A stretch of 64,000 nucleotides of DNA from Streptomyces albipurpureus (GTDB lineage Bacteria > Actinomycetota > Actinomycetes > Streptomycetales > Streptomycetaceae). Shown here piece by piece: positions 16,249-25,063 of this stretch; positions within the stretch are counted from its first letter, which is position 1; each line of letters opens with the position of its first letter. The notes beneath the pieces are model-generated. The model saw only the letters and a program-made list of their open reading frames with translations. It ran no database searches and was not told the DNA's origin. The stretch covers positions 294,319-358,318 of the forward strand of contig NZ_JAMQAW010000025.1 of NCBI RefSeq assembly GCF_023701525.1, given 5' to 3'. The position numbers were made by a program, and so were the translations under genes.

Positions 16249-18594
16249 CTACCGTTGCTGCAACCAGGCCCAGTTGCGCTGGGAGGCCACCGTGTCGGGG
16301 TGGTCCGTTCCCAGCACCCTTGCCATGTCGGGCAACAGTTGTTCGAAACCGTTCACGGCTCCGTCGATGTCTCCCGCTACCCCTTGCATGAAGTGAAGGT
16401 TGTTTCGGGTGCGCAGGGTGTCGGGGTGATCGGGTCCCAACACTCTGATCATGTCCTGCAGCAACGCGGCACTGGCCTCCGCGGAACCTGCTGGGTCTGC
16501 TGCCCGGCCCTGCCACCAAGCCAGGTAACTGCGGGTACGTAGGGTGTCGGGGTGGTCCGCTCCCACCATCCGCAGTCGGCCGGCGAGTACCTCCGCGTAG
16601 GTGGCTGCCGCGCCGGCCGGATCTCCCGTCTGGCCCCGCCACCACGCCAGAGTGGCACGGGTCCGCAAGGTGTCCGGATGGTCCGGACCCAGCACCGCGA
16701 TCATGTCCTGCAGCAGGGCGGCACTGGCCTCGGCCGCGCCTCTGTGGTCCCCGGCCCAACCCTGCCACCAGACGAGGGCCCCACAGGTGCGCAGGGTGTC
16801 CGGGTGGGTGGCTCCCAGCACCCTGGTCATGTCCTGCAGCAGGGCCGCGTAGGCGGTAGCGGCTCCCGCTCTGTCCCCTGCCGCCGCCTGCCAGCGCAGA
16901 AGGCGTCCCCGAGCGCGCAGAGTCCCGGGGTGGTCAGGTCCCCAGGCGCTGTCGGCGGTACCGAGCAGTCGGCGCCAGTAGACGATCGCATCGGCGACCT
17001 GGCCTGCTTCGCCAAGGCTCGTGCCGGTACGGAACAACACCTCATGCGCGTCGGGCCGGTAGAGGGCGTCCTCGGAGTGGCTGGTGAGCGCGTTGGTGTT
17101 GGCGCGCAAAGCTTGGGCGAGTGCGGTGTCGCGTTCGATATCGGGCCAGGCGCCCAGAATGGCGTCGGCGGCGGTGCGGGCGAGTTGGTGGTGCTGGGCG
17201 GAGCTGAGGGTGTCGAGGGTGGCGCGCTGGATGAGTTGGTGGACTCGTACGGTCTGGTGGGCGACGTCGGGGGCGTGGTCGATGAGGCTGAGCCGGTAGA
17301 GGGCCCGCAGGGCGCGCACGGCGTCCCGGGCGGAGACCGGGGCCGGCGCACCGGTGGAGCCCCGGCCGGTTCGGGTGCGGTGCTGGGCGAGGTGGGTCAG
17401 AACGGGTTCGCTGGTCAGAACGGCTTCCGGGATGCCATGGGGGTCCAGCAGAGCCACTAAATGGAGCATGGGGCGCGCCAGGCCGGGGGGACGGAGTCGG
17501 TCGGCTCGCTCAAGGGACAGGGACCAGGCCACGGCGAGGGGTATGACCTGCTCGTCGGGCAGGACATCGGGGGCGGTGTCGGCGAGGCCGGTGGCACGGT
17601 CGGCCAGCAGCGCCCGGTAGGTCGGGATGTCGTCACCGGAGTCGATGAGGTAGGCGGCGGCCTGAGCGAGGGCCAGCGGAAGGTAGCCGAGATCCGCCGC
17701 CAGGGCGGCGAGTTGGCCGACGGAAGCGTGTCTTCCGTGGGCCGCCAGGGATGCCGTGAGGTAGGCGAGGGCTTCGGGCTCGGTGAAGAGGCCGACCTCG
17801 ATCAGACGGCGACCATCACCGGTCAGGGCGGCGTCGCGACGGCGGGTGGTGATCAGAATCCGGCCGTGTCCGCTGGCAGGCGGCCACAGACCGCGCAGGT
17901 CGTCGGGGTCGGCCACATCATCCAGGACGATCAGCCACCGGCAGGGCGTCGCCCCGGCCTTCGGGGTCAGCCAGGCCAGGAACGTTCGCGCGGCCCGTTC
18001 GGGATCCTCCGGGCTGACCTGGCACAGTTCGACGGCAGCCTGCGCATATCCGCTGATCACAGAGGAGCGAGCACTCGCGGTGACCCAGACCAGGACATCC
18101 AGGCTGCCGTCGTCCCAGGCGGTACGGGCATAGTCGGCGGCGAGCTGGGTCTTGCCCACCCCGCCCGTCCCGGTCAGGACCTGGTGCGGCACGCCCAAGC
18201 CAACCGGGACCTGGCGCAGCACCACCGTGCCTCCGCCGTCCACCGCCGCCCGCAGATTCTCCGCCTCGGCGCGGTGCTGGAAGGACTGCGCGCGGGACGG
18301 AATCACGCCGACCTGGTGCGGCCAGGGGGCTGACTCGCGGAGCGCGCGCTGCACCACGGTCAACTGGTGGATATAGCCGGCGTTGGCCAGCCCACCATCA
18401 GAGGCCCTCGCCTGTCCGGTCCTGGATACCCGTACCGGGGCAGCGGGGACACCGTCGATACCTGGTGCCGGGCCGTGGTAGCCGGTCACCGCCGTGGCCT
18501 CGGATGCGGCCGTGGCGCGCCCGGTGCCGGTAACGGCCACCTCTGCGCCAGCGGCGTCCTTGGGGCTCTCTGGGTACTCTTCTGCCCTGGCCAT
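16249..18594 (-). CDS. STAND NTPase (NB-ARC-like) with C-terminal TPR array
   Basis: A 781-residue signal-transduction ATPase. After an N-terminal region of unclear fold comes an entry motif SRAQSFQHRAE, then the P-loop TGTGGVGKTQ (residues 141-150), Walker B WLIVLDDVADPDDL and sensor ILITTRRRDAAL. A helical winged region follows. The C-terminus (about residues 540-781) has five and a half 42-residue TPR units with core LG-x-DHPDTLRTR, LAWW-x-G and AGD-x-AGAA. STAND proteins switch on ligand binding by the repeat array. Here that could be stress or phage sensing, which is inference. The repeats are very alike, suggesting recent expansion. It is a lone minus-strand gene. Confidence 0.82.
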   Translation of the reverse strand: MARAEEYPESPKDAAGAEVAVTGTGRATAASEATAVTGYHGPAPGIDGVPAAPVRVSRTGQARASDGGLANAGYIHQLTVVQRALRESAPWPHQVGVIPSRAQSFQHRAEAENLRAAVDGGGTVVLRQVPVGLGVPHQVLTGTGGVGKTQLAADYARTAWDDGSLDVLVWVTASARSSVISGYAQAAVELCQVSPEDPERAARTFLAWLTPKAGATPCRWLIVLDDVADPDDLRGLWPPASGHGRILITTRRRDAALTGDGRRLIEVGLFTEPEALAYLTASLAAHGRHASVGQLAALAADLGYLPLALAQAAAYLIDSGDDIPTYRALLADRATGLADTAPDVLPDEQVIPLAVAWSLSLERADRLRPPGLARPMLHLVALLDPHGIPEAVLTSEPVLTHLAQHRTRTGRGSTGAPAPVSARDAVRALRALYRLSLIDHAPDVAHQTVRVHQLIQRATLDTLSSAQHHQLARTAADAILGAWPDIERDTALAQALRANTNALTSHSEDALYRPDAHEVLFRTGTSLGEAGQVADAIVYWRRLLGTADSAWGPDHPGTLRARGRLLRWQAAAGDRAGAATAYAALLQDMTRVLGATHPDTLRTCGALVWWQGWAGDHRGAAEASAALLQDMIAVLGPDHPDTLRTRATLAWWRGQTGDPAGAAATYAEVLAGRLRMVGADHPDTLRTRSYLAWWQGRAADPAGSAEASAALLQDMIRVLGPDHPDTLRTRNNLHFMQGVAGDIDGAVNGFEQLLPDMARVLGTDHPDTVASQRNWAWLQQR

Positions 18595-18967
18595 GACCGT
18601 TCCCCCTCATCTCCCCCCTCGACCCGTCAGGCGCTCGACGCCTGCAACGGCCGATCCGCCCCGGCTCGCTCGCGCCTGCCCAGTGTGGACGGCGACGCCG
18701 CCCGTGTGGTTTCCCGATTGCTGAAGGAGTGCCCAGACCAGGGCTGCGATATCGACGGCGGCTTGAACTGGTGCACCGGTCAGCCTGCGGTGTCCCTCGT
18801 GGGGAAGGAACCGGTACCGCGGTTTCGTCAGGGGACCACCGGCGTGATCAGGCAGGTAGAGCCCGTTGAGCAGGCAGAAGAGGGACACCGCCGAACCGGA
18901 ATCAGGATCGTGCCGCTGTCGCGCGCCTCCGTTCCCCTGCTCCCCGAGGGCCGCCATACGGCTGCGC
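18595..18967. other. 373-base gap without a convincing gene
   Basis: This stretch lies upstream of the STAND ATPase start (minus strand) and downstream of the BrkB-like stop. An open minus-strand frame covers 18607-18957 but shows no domain, no ribosome binding site and mixed codon character, so it is not called as a gene. Presumably the promoter of the STAND gene lies near 18600-18700. Confidence 0.5.
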
Positions 18968-19849
18968 CTAGCGGTTTTCGTTCGGTGCCGCTGGGTCTGA
19001 GGTCAGGATTTCTCGCTCTAGCCGTCGGCGTAGGCGCTCTTCGTGGAAGAGCCGTCCGACGAGGGCACTGCCATAGACCACCACCCCGACGCCCACGAGC
19101 CAGGACTGAAGGACGAGGACGGTGCCGAAGGGTCCGTAGGTCACCGCGTTCGACGCGATCAGGGGCGAGAAGACCAGTTGGGAGAAGATCCGGAGCCCCA
19201 GCATGGCCAGCGCGGTGGCGATGGCACCGGGCAACAGGGCACGCCAGCGGACCCGTCCCCCGAGCAGTAGCCGTTGGGCGAGCCAGAAGAAGAGAAAGGT
19301 GCCCACGAGGTCGGCGAGCGCACCGCCGATCGTGCCGATGGCCGATCGAGAGGGCGCGGGGGTGGGGGTGTTGACGGAGAGCAGGAGGAAGAACACCAGC
19401 AGGGCGAGGAAGACGATATGGCGCCACATCGTGTGCCAGCGCGCCGTGGGGAGGTCCCAGACCTTTTCGTAGCCGGTCTGGACGGCCGACCCGAAGGTCA
19501 GCCCGAAGACGGCGAGCGCGGCAAGTCCGAAGGCCGTCGTGCGTTGCAGGGCGGTCCCAGGTACACCGAAGAGCCGTTCGACCTCTTCCTGGGAGGATTC
19601 GGAGACACCGAGCGCCTGCCCGAGCCAGCGGGCGAATCCCTGGCTGCTGGCGGGGTCCGCCGCGGCGACGAGGACCAGTAGGGGGACAAGGGTGAGAAAA
19701 CCCAGTGCGGCAAAGCCCATGGCGCGGTGCAGCAGTTCCATCTCCCGACCGCGGTTCCAGGCGAGGCTCAACTGCGAGGCCAGGAATCTTCGGTACAGGC
19801 GCTGGAACCGGTGCGGATGAACGTCCGCGCTGATGGGCTCATGGGTCAT
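18968..19849 (-). CDS. YihY/BrkB-family inner-membrane protein
   Basis: A 293-residue protein with about six membrane segments and the family pattern: an N-terminal cytoplasmic helix (HRFQRLYRRFLASQLS), LHRAMGFAALGFLTLVPLL, the re-entrant GFARWLGQALGVSE region, VFGLTFGSAVQTGYEKVW, a central transmembrane pair, the conserved WRALLPGAIATALAMLGLR, and YGPFGTVLVLQSWL near the end. The family was once named ribonuclease BN, which does not apply. Its members are polytopic membrane proteins of uncertain transport or envelope role. It is divergent from folD with about 295 bases between the starts. Confidence 0.8.
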   Translation of the reverse strand: MTHEPISADVHPHRFQRLYRRFLASQLSLAWNRGREMELLHRAMGFAALGFLTLVPLLVLVAAADPASSQGFARWLGQALGVSESSQEEVERLFGVPGTALQRTTAFGLAALAVFGLTFGSAVQTGYEKVWDLPTARWHTMWRHIVFLALLVFFLLLSVNTPTPAPSRSAIGTIGGALADLVGTFLFFWLAQRLLLGGRVRWRALLPGAIATALAMLGLRIFSQLVFSPLIASNAVTYGPFGTVLVLQSWLVGVGVVVYGSALVGRLFHEERLRRRLEREILTSDPAAPNENR

Positions 19850-20144
19850 GGGTCGTGGACTACCCGCTCATGGTGGGCGAAGCGCCCCCGATGCCCCCGG
19901 ATGGGTGGCCTGGTCCCCGCACTGTCCAGCCGGGGACGCTTCCGGCGCGGTACGGCCGCCCCGGCGAAAAGCGGTCGGGAACAAGGCGAGGGAGCTACCC
20001 CGTCCGCGGCCCGTCGCCCGACCGCACTACACTTCCGGCTGGACCGTGACTGGCGCTGAGGTGGAGCACCACCGGGGAGCGGTCCCGACACTCGCGTCGA
20101 TGCCGTGCGCCTGGGCGATTGGTCGATGACGCCTGGAGGCGACC

Positions 20145-21008
20145 ATGTCCCCCACCACAACGGCCCGACTCATGGACGGCACCGGCCTCGCCCGGCGCAT
20201 AGTGGAAGACGCCGCGACACGGGCGGCGGAGATCTCCACCCGGACGGGTGCCACACCCTGCCTGGCCACCGTACTGGTCGGTGACGATCCCGCCTCGGTC
20301 ACCTATGTCCGCATGAAGCGGTCCCGCAGCGCCAAGGCCGGGATCACCTCACGCCATATCGCGCTGCCGGCCACCACGAGCACCGCCGAGTTGGTGGACA
20401 CACTGGGCGCGCTCTCCGATGACCCCGGAGTGCATGGCATCCTGCTCCAGCACCCCGTCGGGCCCCATATCGATGAGCGCGCTGCGTTTGAGGCCATCGC
20501 ACCGCAGAAGGACGTCGACGGCGTCACCTTGAGTTCCTTCGCGGCGATGAGTTTCTCGTTGCCCGGGTTCGTGTCCTGCACACCGGGCGGCATCATGCGG
20601 CTGCTGGCCGAGTACCGGGTTGATCTCGCCGGGAAGCATGCCGTGGTGGTGGGCCGTAGCGCGATTCTCGGCAAGCCGGTGGGAATGCTGCTGCTCGCCC
20701 AGGACGCCACGGTGACGTACTGCCACTCCCGTACGCGGAACCTTTCGGCACTCGTCCGGGAGGCGGATGTGGTGGTGGCGGCCGTGGGAAGGCCTCGGCT
20801 GGTACGGGGTGAGGACATCAAGCCGGGCGCGGTGGTGCTCGACGCCGGATACAACGCGGGCAATGTGGGCGATGTGGACTTCGACGCGGCCCGCACCCGT
20901 GCCGAACTGATCACTCCGGTGCCGGGTGGGGTGGGTCCGATGACCATCGCGGTGCTGCTGGCGCAGACGGTCGACGCCGCGGCTCAGCAGCTCGATTCGG
21001 GAAGTTGA
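20145..21008 (+). CDS. folD: Bifunctional methylene-THF dehydrogenase/methenyl-THF cyclohydrolase
   Basis: A 287-residue FolD. It interconverts 5,10-methylene-THF, methenyl-THF and 10-formyl-THF in one-carbon metabolism. Diagnostic regions are all present: SVTYVRMKRSRSAKAGI with the catalytic Tyr and Lys positions, HGILLQHPVGPHID, APQKDVDGVTL, the TPGGIMRLL loop, the NADP site VVVGRSAILGKPVGMLLL, and the end TPVPGGVGPMTIAVLLAQT. Length is normal for the family. It stands alone between BrkB and an SGNH hydrolase gene, unlike the usual purine-linked location, so it may be a second paralogue; a search for another folD outside the window would decide. Confidence 0.9.
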   Translation: MSPTTTARLMDGTGLARRIVEDAATRAAEISTRTGATPCLATVLVGDDPASVTYVRMKRSRSAKAGITSRHIALPATTSTAELVDTLGALSDDPGVHGILLQHPVGPHIDERAAFEAIAPQKDVDGVTLSSFAAMSFSLPGFVSCTPGGIMRLLAEYRVDLAGKHAVVVGRSAILGKPVGMLLLAQDATVTYCHSRTRNLSALVREADVVVAAVGRPRLVRGEDIKPGAVVLDAGYNAGNVGDVDFDAARTRAELITPVPGGVGPMTIAVLLAQTVDAAAQQLDSGS

Positions 21009-21093
21009 GGCAGCGCGCCCTGCCGCGCGAGCGGGGAGGAGTCTGCCCGGGCAGCTGACCGCTGTCCCGGGCCGAGTACGCCACGAAGCCAGA

Positions 21094-22332
21094 TCAGGAG
21101 CGGCTGTGTCGGGCGCGCAGGGCGGTGAACGGTCCGCCTGCGCCAAAGGCCAGAGCCGCGAAGCGTTCCCCGATGCGGCGGTGGGTGGCGGCGTCCGGGT
21201 GGAGCTGGTCGGGCAGGGGCAGCTCAGCGAAGTCCGCCTCGCCGTAGAGGTCCCGGCCGTCGAGGTAGTACAGGTGGGGGTCGTCGGCTGCCCGCTGTTT
21301 CACAACGCGGACCAGTTCGTCTCTGATGACATTGAGCGACAACTTCCCACTGGCCAGTTCGCCGGGGTCACCCGCGGCCCGGAACTGGAGCCGTCCCGCC
21401 GCGAGCTCGCTGAAGTCCGGGACGCTGGGACCCGGGTCGTCCTCATGGATGGGGCAGAAGATGGGTGAGAGGACCAGCAACGGCGTGGTGGGGTGGCCCT
21501 CGCGCACGGTGTCGAGAAAACCGTGCACCGCTGGGGTGAAGGCGCGCAGGCGCATCAGGTCGGTGTTGACCAGGTTGATGCCGATCTTCACACTGATCGC
21601 GTCCGCGGGGGTGTCCCGCAGCGCGCGGGCGGTGAACGGATCGAGCAGGGCGCTGCCACCGAGGCCGAGGTTGATCAGCTCCATATCGCCGAGGGACGCG
21701 GCCAACGCGGGCCAGGTCGTACTGGGGCTAGCCGCGTTGGAGCCCTGGCTGATGGAACTGCCGTGGTGCAGCCACACCTTGCGGTCCCCGGTCGATACGG
21801 GCTCGATGGCGGCGTTGGTACGCAGGGCCACCAGCTGAGTGATCTCGTTGTGCGGCAGCCAGATCTCCAGTTGCTTGGCGCCGCCGGGAAGGCCGGGGAA
21901 TCGGGCGGTGCCGACCGCGCCCGGCCGGGTCTCGGCGGAGCCCGTAGCCATGTCCACGGCGAGGACATTGCCGCCGGTCACACTGGTCTGCCCGAACAGG
22001 CGGCCGTCGACGAGGAGGTCGTACACACCGTCAGGACGCGGTGGGGCGCCCTGGTAGACCATTTTGGTGGGGAGCGTATCCAGTTCGACGGCGGTGGCCC
22101 GGGTGCGGAACACCAGTCGGACGCCCGACGGCTGGGCCTCCGCCATCGCCAGCTGCCCGTCGGCGCACTGTGCGCGGGCCCGGGCGGGCAGCCGGTGCGG
22201 TAGTACCCCGTGCTCGGTGCGCTCCACATCGAGCGCGCCGCGCAACAGGTCGCTGGTGATGGGGGTGGTGATCCAGTCGGTCACCCGGGCCGCCGTGGGG
22301 GCGCCGGTGGCCTCGTCTTCCTCGTCGTTCAT
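21094..22332 (-). CDS. SGNH/GDSL-type esterase with N-terminal beta domain
   Basis: A 412-residue protein with no signal peptide. The N-terminal half is beta-rich and resembles the carbohydrate-esterase jelly-roll that precedes SGNH domains: GVRLVFRTRATAVELDT and FGQTSVTGGNVLAVDM. The catalytic half begins at KVWLHHGSSISQGSNAASP with the nucleophile Ser in GSSISQG. It continues with INLGLGGSALLDPF, IGINLVNTDLM and the C-terminal D-x-LHPD-x-ATH pair. Such enzymes deacylate sugars or glycans. A ROK-family sugar regulator follows upstream on the same strand, which supports a role in sugar metabolism. ATG 22332 (MNDEEDEATG) fits better than upstream starts. Confidence 0.75.
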   Translation of the reverse strand: MNDEEDEATGAPTAARVTDWITTPITSDLLRGALDVERTEHGVLPHRLPARARAQCADGQLAMAEAQPSGVRLVFRTRATAVELDTLPTKMVYQGAPPRPDGVYDLLVDGRLFGQTSVTGGNVLAVDMATGSAETRPGAVGTARFPGLPGGAKQLEIWLPHNEITQLVALRTNAAIEPVSTGDRKVWLHHGSSISQGSNAASPSTTWPALAASLGDMELINLGLGGSALLDPFTARALRDTPADAISVKIGINLVNTDLMRLRAFTPAVHGFLDTVREGHPTTPLLVLSPIFCPIHEDDPGPSVPDFSELAAGRLQFRAAGDPGELASGKLSLNVIRDELVRVVKQRAADDPHLYYLDGRDLYGEADFAELPLPDQLHPDAATHRRIGERFAALAFGAGGPFTALRARHSRS

Positions 22333-22624
22333 GGTGACATCCTGCCGCCGGCGGTGTGATCCGCCCAATCGGTCCTCCCTGCCTACCTGGTCGTCGGCGG
22401 CGAGAACGCCAGGTGTCCAACGGGATCAGCCACTGGCTCGGCGCTGGCGCGGGGCGATCTGGAGCGGCTGCGCCGGGCCCTGGGCACCGAACCGGATATC
22501 GGCCCGATCGGGCCTGCCGTTCCTGCCCCATCACCGGGGAGGCGGGGCCAGCGCCTGGGCCCCCCGCGGACCGAGGAGGTACGCATCGCCGTAGACCAGG
22601 ATGCTCCCCGGGGCAATGGTGGCT
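22333..22624. other. Upstream region of the SGNH esterase gene, possible coding relics
   Basis: No intact gene is visible. On the minus strand around 22530-22620 a short open stretch reads PGSILVYGDAYLLGPRG before a stop, which could be a relic of a lost reading frame. The promoter of the SGNH gene is expected just above 22332. Confidence 0.3.
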
Positions 22625-22700
22625 CAGTCCGATCCGGGTACGGCGCGGAACCGGTCCAGGGACGGCGCAGTCCGATCCGGATACGGCGCGGAACCGGTCC
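22625..22700 (+). repeat. Two tandem 33-bp direct repeats
   Basis: Copies at 22625-22657 and 22668-22700 match at 32 of 33 positions and are spaced at 43 bp. Each carries the cores CAGTCCGATCCGG and TACGGCGCGGAACCGGTCC. A third partial copy may start right after the second. They lie in the 409-base gap between the ROK gene stop and the SGNH esterase start, so they could be operators or transcript-end structures. Confidence 0.7.
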
Positions 22701-22741
22701 GGATACACAGGAGCCGGAAGGACGTCGGACCAACGACGTCG

Positions 22742-23956
22742 TCAGGCCAGGGCGCCGAGCGGGTCGTCCAGTACCGGCTGCCAGGCGAGCTCCGCCGCGC
22801 CCACCAGGGTGTTGTGCTCCAGCGTGCAGGCGAGAATCGGTACGCCACCGCTGCGCCCCCAGAGACTGCGGTCGGCGACCACGGCACGCAGCCGATCCGG
22901 GTCGGCGGCGAGCAGTTCGCGATGCAGACCGCCCAGAATGATGCGGTCGGGGTTGAGGATGTTGACCAGGCTGGCGAGGCCGAGGCCGAGCCGGTCGATA
23001 AGAGCCTCGGCAGCGGCTCTGACCGCGGGGTCGTCGTACTCGTACCGCAGCATTTCCGCGGTCTGATGGAGCAGCCCGACTTCCGGCCCCGGGGCGCGGC
23101 CCGCCGCGCTGAGAAAGGCCATCGGGTCGGTTTCGACGTCCAGGCAACCGCGGCTGCCGCAGTGGCAGGGGCGGCCCTCGAAGTTGACGGGAAGGTGGCC
23201 CACTTCCAGGGCAAGACCCGAACTACCCGTATGGAGTCGGCCTTCGAGGACGAGCGCCCCACCGGCACCGCGGTGTCCCGTGGCGACACAGAGCAAATGT
23301 TGGGCTCCACGGCCCGCGCCGTGCCGATGCTCGGCCAGAGCGGTGAGATTGATGTCGTTGGCGGTGAAGGCAGGGCCGGTGATGCCGGCGGCACGCACCT
23401 GCTCGGCGAAGATATCGCGCACGGGCGCTCCCGCGGGCCAAGCGATGTGCAAGGGGTTGAGGGCGGTGCCTTCGGGCTCCGCGACGGCGGACGGCACCGC
23501 GAGGCCGGCGCCGACACACCGTCTGCCACTCTCGCGCCGTAGGGCTTCGCCCGCTTCGACCACCGCACCGAGGACGTGCGCGGGATCGGAGGAGACGGTG
23601 AGACAACCAGGTGCGGTGGCAACGATACGGCCGCCGAGTCCCACCAGAGCGGCCCGGAAGCCATCGGCGTGCACCTGAGCGGCGAGAACGACCGGCCCTG
23701 AGTCATCGACTGAGAGCCGATGGGACGGCCTGCCCTGCGAGCCGGCTGCCGCGGCCGGCCTGGAGTCGACACGGATCAGTCCCAAGGCTTCCAACTCGGC
23801 GGCTACGGCGCCCGCCGTGGCGCGGGTGACACCGAGTTCGGCGGTGAGGACGGACCGGGTGGGCGCACGGCCCGTATGAACCAATTCCAGGGCGGGGCCG
23901 AGCGCGCTGCGGCCCCGTTCAAGCTTTGTCCTGGCGCTCGTCACCTTGCCGTTCAT
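22742..23956 (-). CDS. ROK-family transcriptional regulator
   Basis: A 404-residue ROK repressor. The N-terminal winged helix reads APTRSVLTAELGVTRATAGAV and LEALGLIRVDSR. The sugar-kinase-like domain contains the zinc-binding CHCGSRGCLDVE, the sugar-binding VGHLPVNFEG with the preceding GSSGLALE, and FTANDINLTALAEHRHGAG. The kinase phosphate loop is degenerate, as in regulators rather than glucokinases. ROK regulators respond to sugars and usually control neighbouring transport and glycoside genes. Here the divergent neighbour is a decayed MFS transporter and the gene downstream is an SGNH esterase, so the regulator's own target may be partly lost. Confidence 0.85.
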   Translation of the reverse strand: MNGKVTSARTKLERGRSALGPALELVHTGRAPTRSVLTAELGVTRATAGAVAAELEALGLIRVDSRPAAAAGSQGRPSHRLSVDDSGPVVLAAQVHADGFRAALVGLGGRIVATAPGCLTVSSDPAHVLGAVVEAGEALRRESGRRCVGAGLAVPSAVAEPEGTALNPLHIAWPAGAPVRDIFAEQVRAAGITGPAFTANDINLTALAEHRHGAGRGAQHLLCVATGHRGAGGALVLEGRLHTGSSGLALEVGHLPVNFEGRPCHCGSRGCLDVETDPMAFLSAAGRAPGPEVGLLHQTAEMLRYEYDDPAVRAAAEALIDRLGLGLASLVNILNPDRIILGGLHRELLAADPDRLRAVVADRSLWGRSGGVPILACTLEHNTLVGAAELAWQPVLDDPLGALA

Positions 23957-24683
23957 GGGGGCGAGTCTCCCATGGTCCGGAGGTTGTGCAGCCGTCTTGT
24001 CCGGATCGCGCCCCTACCCCTGCACACGCTTTATGCAGCAATGAAACAAACTAGGGTCGGCCGTCCCGGGGGAATCCCACGGACGCGCCGCGACTTCGTA
24101 TCCGGCCCGCCTGCGCACGGCTCTGACCGTGTTCTTCGGCCTGGATGGCTGTCTCTTCGCCGACTGGGTCGTTCGCATCCCGGCGGTCAAGGAGCAGACC
24201 GGGGCATCGGCAAGCGCCTTGGGGCTCGCCCTCCCGGGGGTGTCCATCGGCGGAATCGTGGCGATGACACTCACCGGACGGCTCCTGCGCCGCTTTGGCA
24301 ATGCTCCCGTGGTCGTGACCGGCTCCGCACTGCCCTCCTTGAGCATCGCCCTCCCTCCGTTGACTCATTCAGCGCTCCCCTTGGGCCTCGTCCTGGTGCT
24401 GTTCGGTGCTCCCCACGGATGGCCCCCCAGGGCGCGCTCCTCTGCCTGTGGAGCATGGCCGACTACAGGCCAGGCGCCGCGCCCTCCGGCGGCTCCGACC
24501 GGCACCCGTTCGGCGGGCTGACCGATGCGGCACACCTGCTCGACCCCGGCACATCCCCTGATCCCGGGTCTGGCCGGCATGCCTCACAGGCCACCGCCCT
24601 TGGTGAGAAGCTGCCGCGCTTCCGCGTGATCGCCCGGGTCCGCCGCGCCGAGAGCTTGACGAAGCAATCCGGCCGATGGATCT

Positions 24684-24878
24684 TCACTGGCTGCGGGCCT
24701 TCAGCGGGGTGTACGCGATCCGCTCCCGCACGGGCGGGGCCGGGACAGGGGGTGGTGCGGCACCCTGTTCGCGGGCGCGTTGTTCCTGGGTGGCGATCCA
24801 GTGGCGGGTCTGCTCCAGCAGTTGGAGCTGGACGCGCCACCGAGACGGGTCAAGGGTCGCGCTCCCCAGAACGCCCAC
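24684..24878 (-). CDS. Small orphan protein inside the broken MFS gene (possibly DUF6233-like)
   Basis: A 64-residue frame with good GC3 bias, reading DPSRWRVQLQLLEQTRHWI, then ATQEQRAREQG and a proline-rich segment PPPVPAPPVRERIAYTPL. The helix plus Pro-rich linker resembles the N-terminus of DUF6233 proteins, but the later conserved Cys region is absent. It may be the end of an inserted gene or a chance frame. A hairpin lies at 24920, on the upstream side of this minus-strand gene. Confidence 0.35.
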   Translation of the reverse strand: MGVLGSATLDPSRWRVQLQLLEQTRHWIATQEQRAREQGAAPPPVPAPPVRERIAYTPLKARSQ

Positions 24879-24919
24879 CCCCGCTGGAGGGCCGGAATCC
24901 CCTGGCTGGGTAGGGCAAG

Positions 24920-24966
24920 GCCCCGCCGTTCGAGGACCGGAATCTTCCTGCGGCGGGGCTTCTTCG
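24920..24966 (+). terminator. GC-rich hairpin in the insertion inside the MFS pseudogene
   Basis: GCCCCGCCG at 24920-24928 pairs with CGGCGGGGC at 24951-24959, followed by TTCTTCG. This is a good intrinsic-terminator shape on the plus strand. It lies within sequence that does not match the transporter. Confidence 0.5.
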
Positions 24967-25006
24967 TGTCACCTAAGACCTGTTGGTGGCCTCGTGCGTT
25001 GAGCGC

Positions 25007-25063
25007 GATGAACGTAGGGAAACCTCATATAGGCCTTCTGCTAGTGGTTTCCCTACGTTCATC
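25007..25063. repeat. Perfect 18-bp inverted repeat with 21-base spacer
   Basis: Left arm GATGAACGTAGGGAAACC at 25007-25024 and right arm GGTTTCCCTACGTTCATC at 25046-25063 are exact reverse complements. The spacer and arms are less GC-rich than the surroundings. It sits at the downstream edge of the foreign segment that splits the MFS pseudogene. There is no T tract after it, so it is more like an element end or recombination site than a terminator. Confidence 0.8.

Noticed and set aside
18607..18957. A 116-codon minus-strand frame between the STAND and BrkB genes
   Set aside because: No recognisable domain, weak codon bias and no ribosome binding site; it is treated as upstream sequence of the STAND gene.
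25007..25063. The 18-bp inverted repeat as an intrinsic terminator
   Set aside because: The loop is 21 bases, no T tract or GC-rich base follows, and it is not placed after an intact gene.
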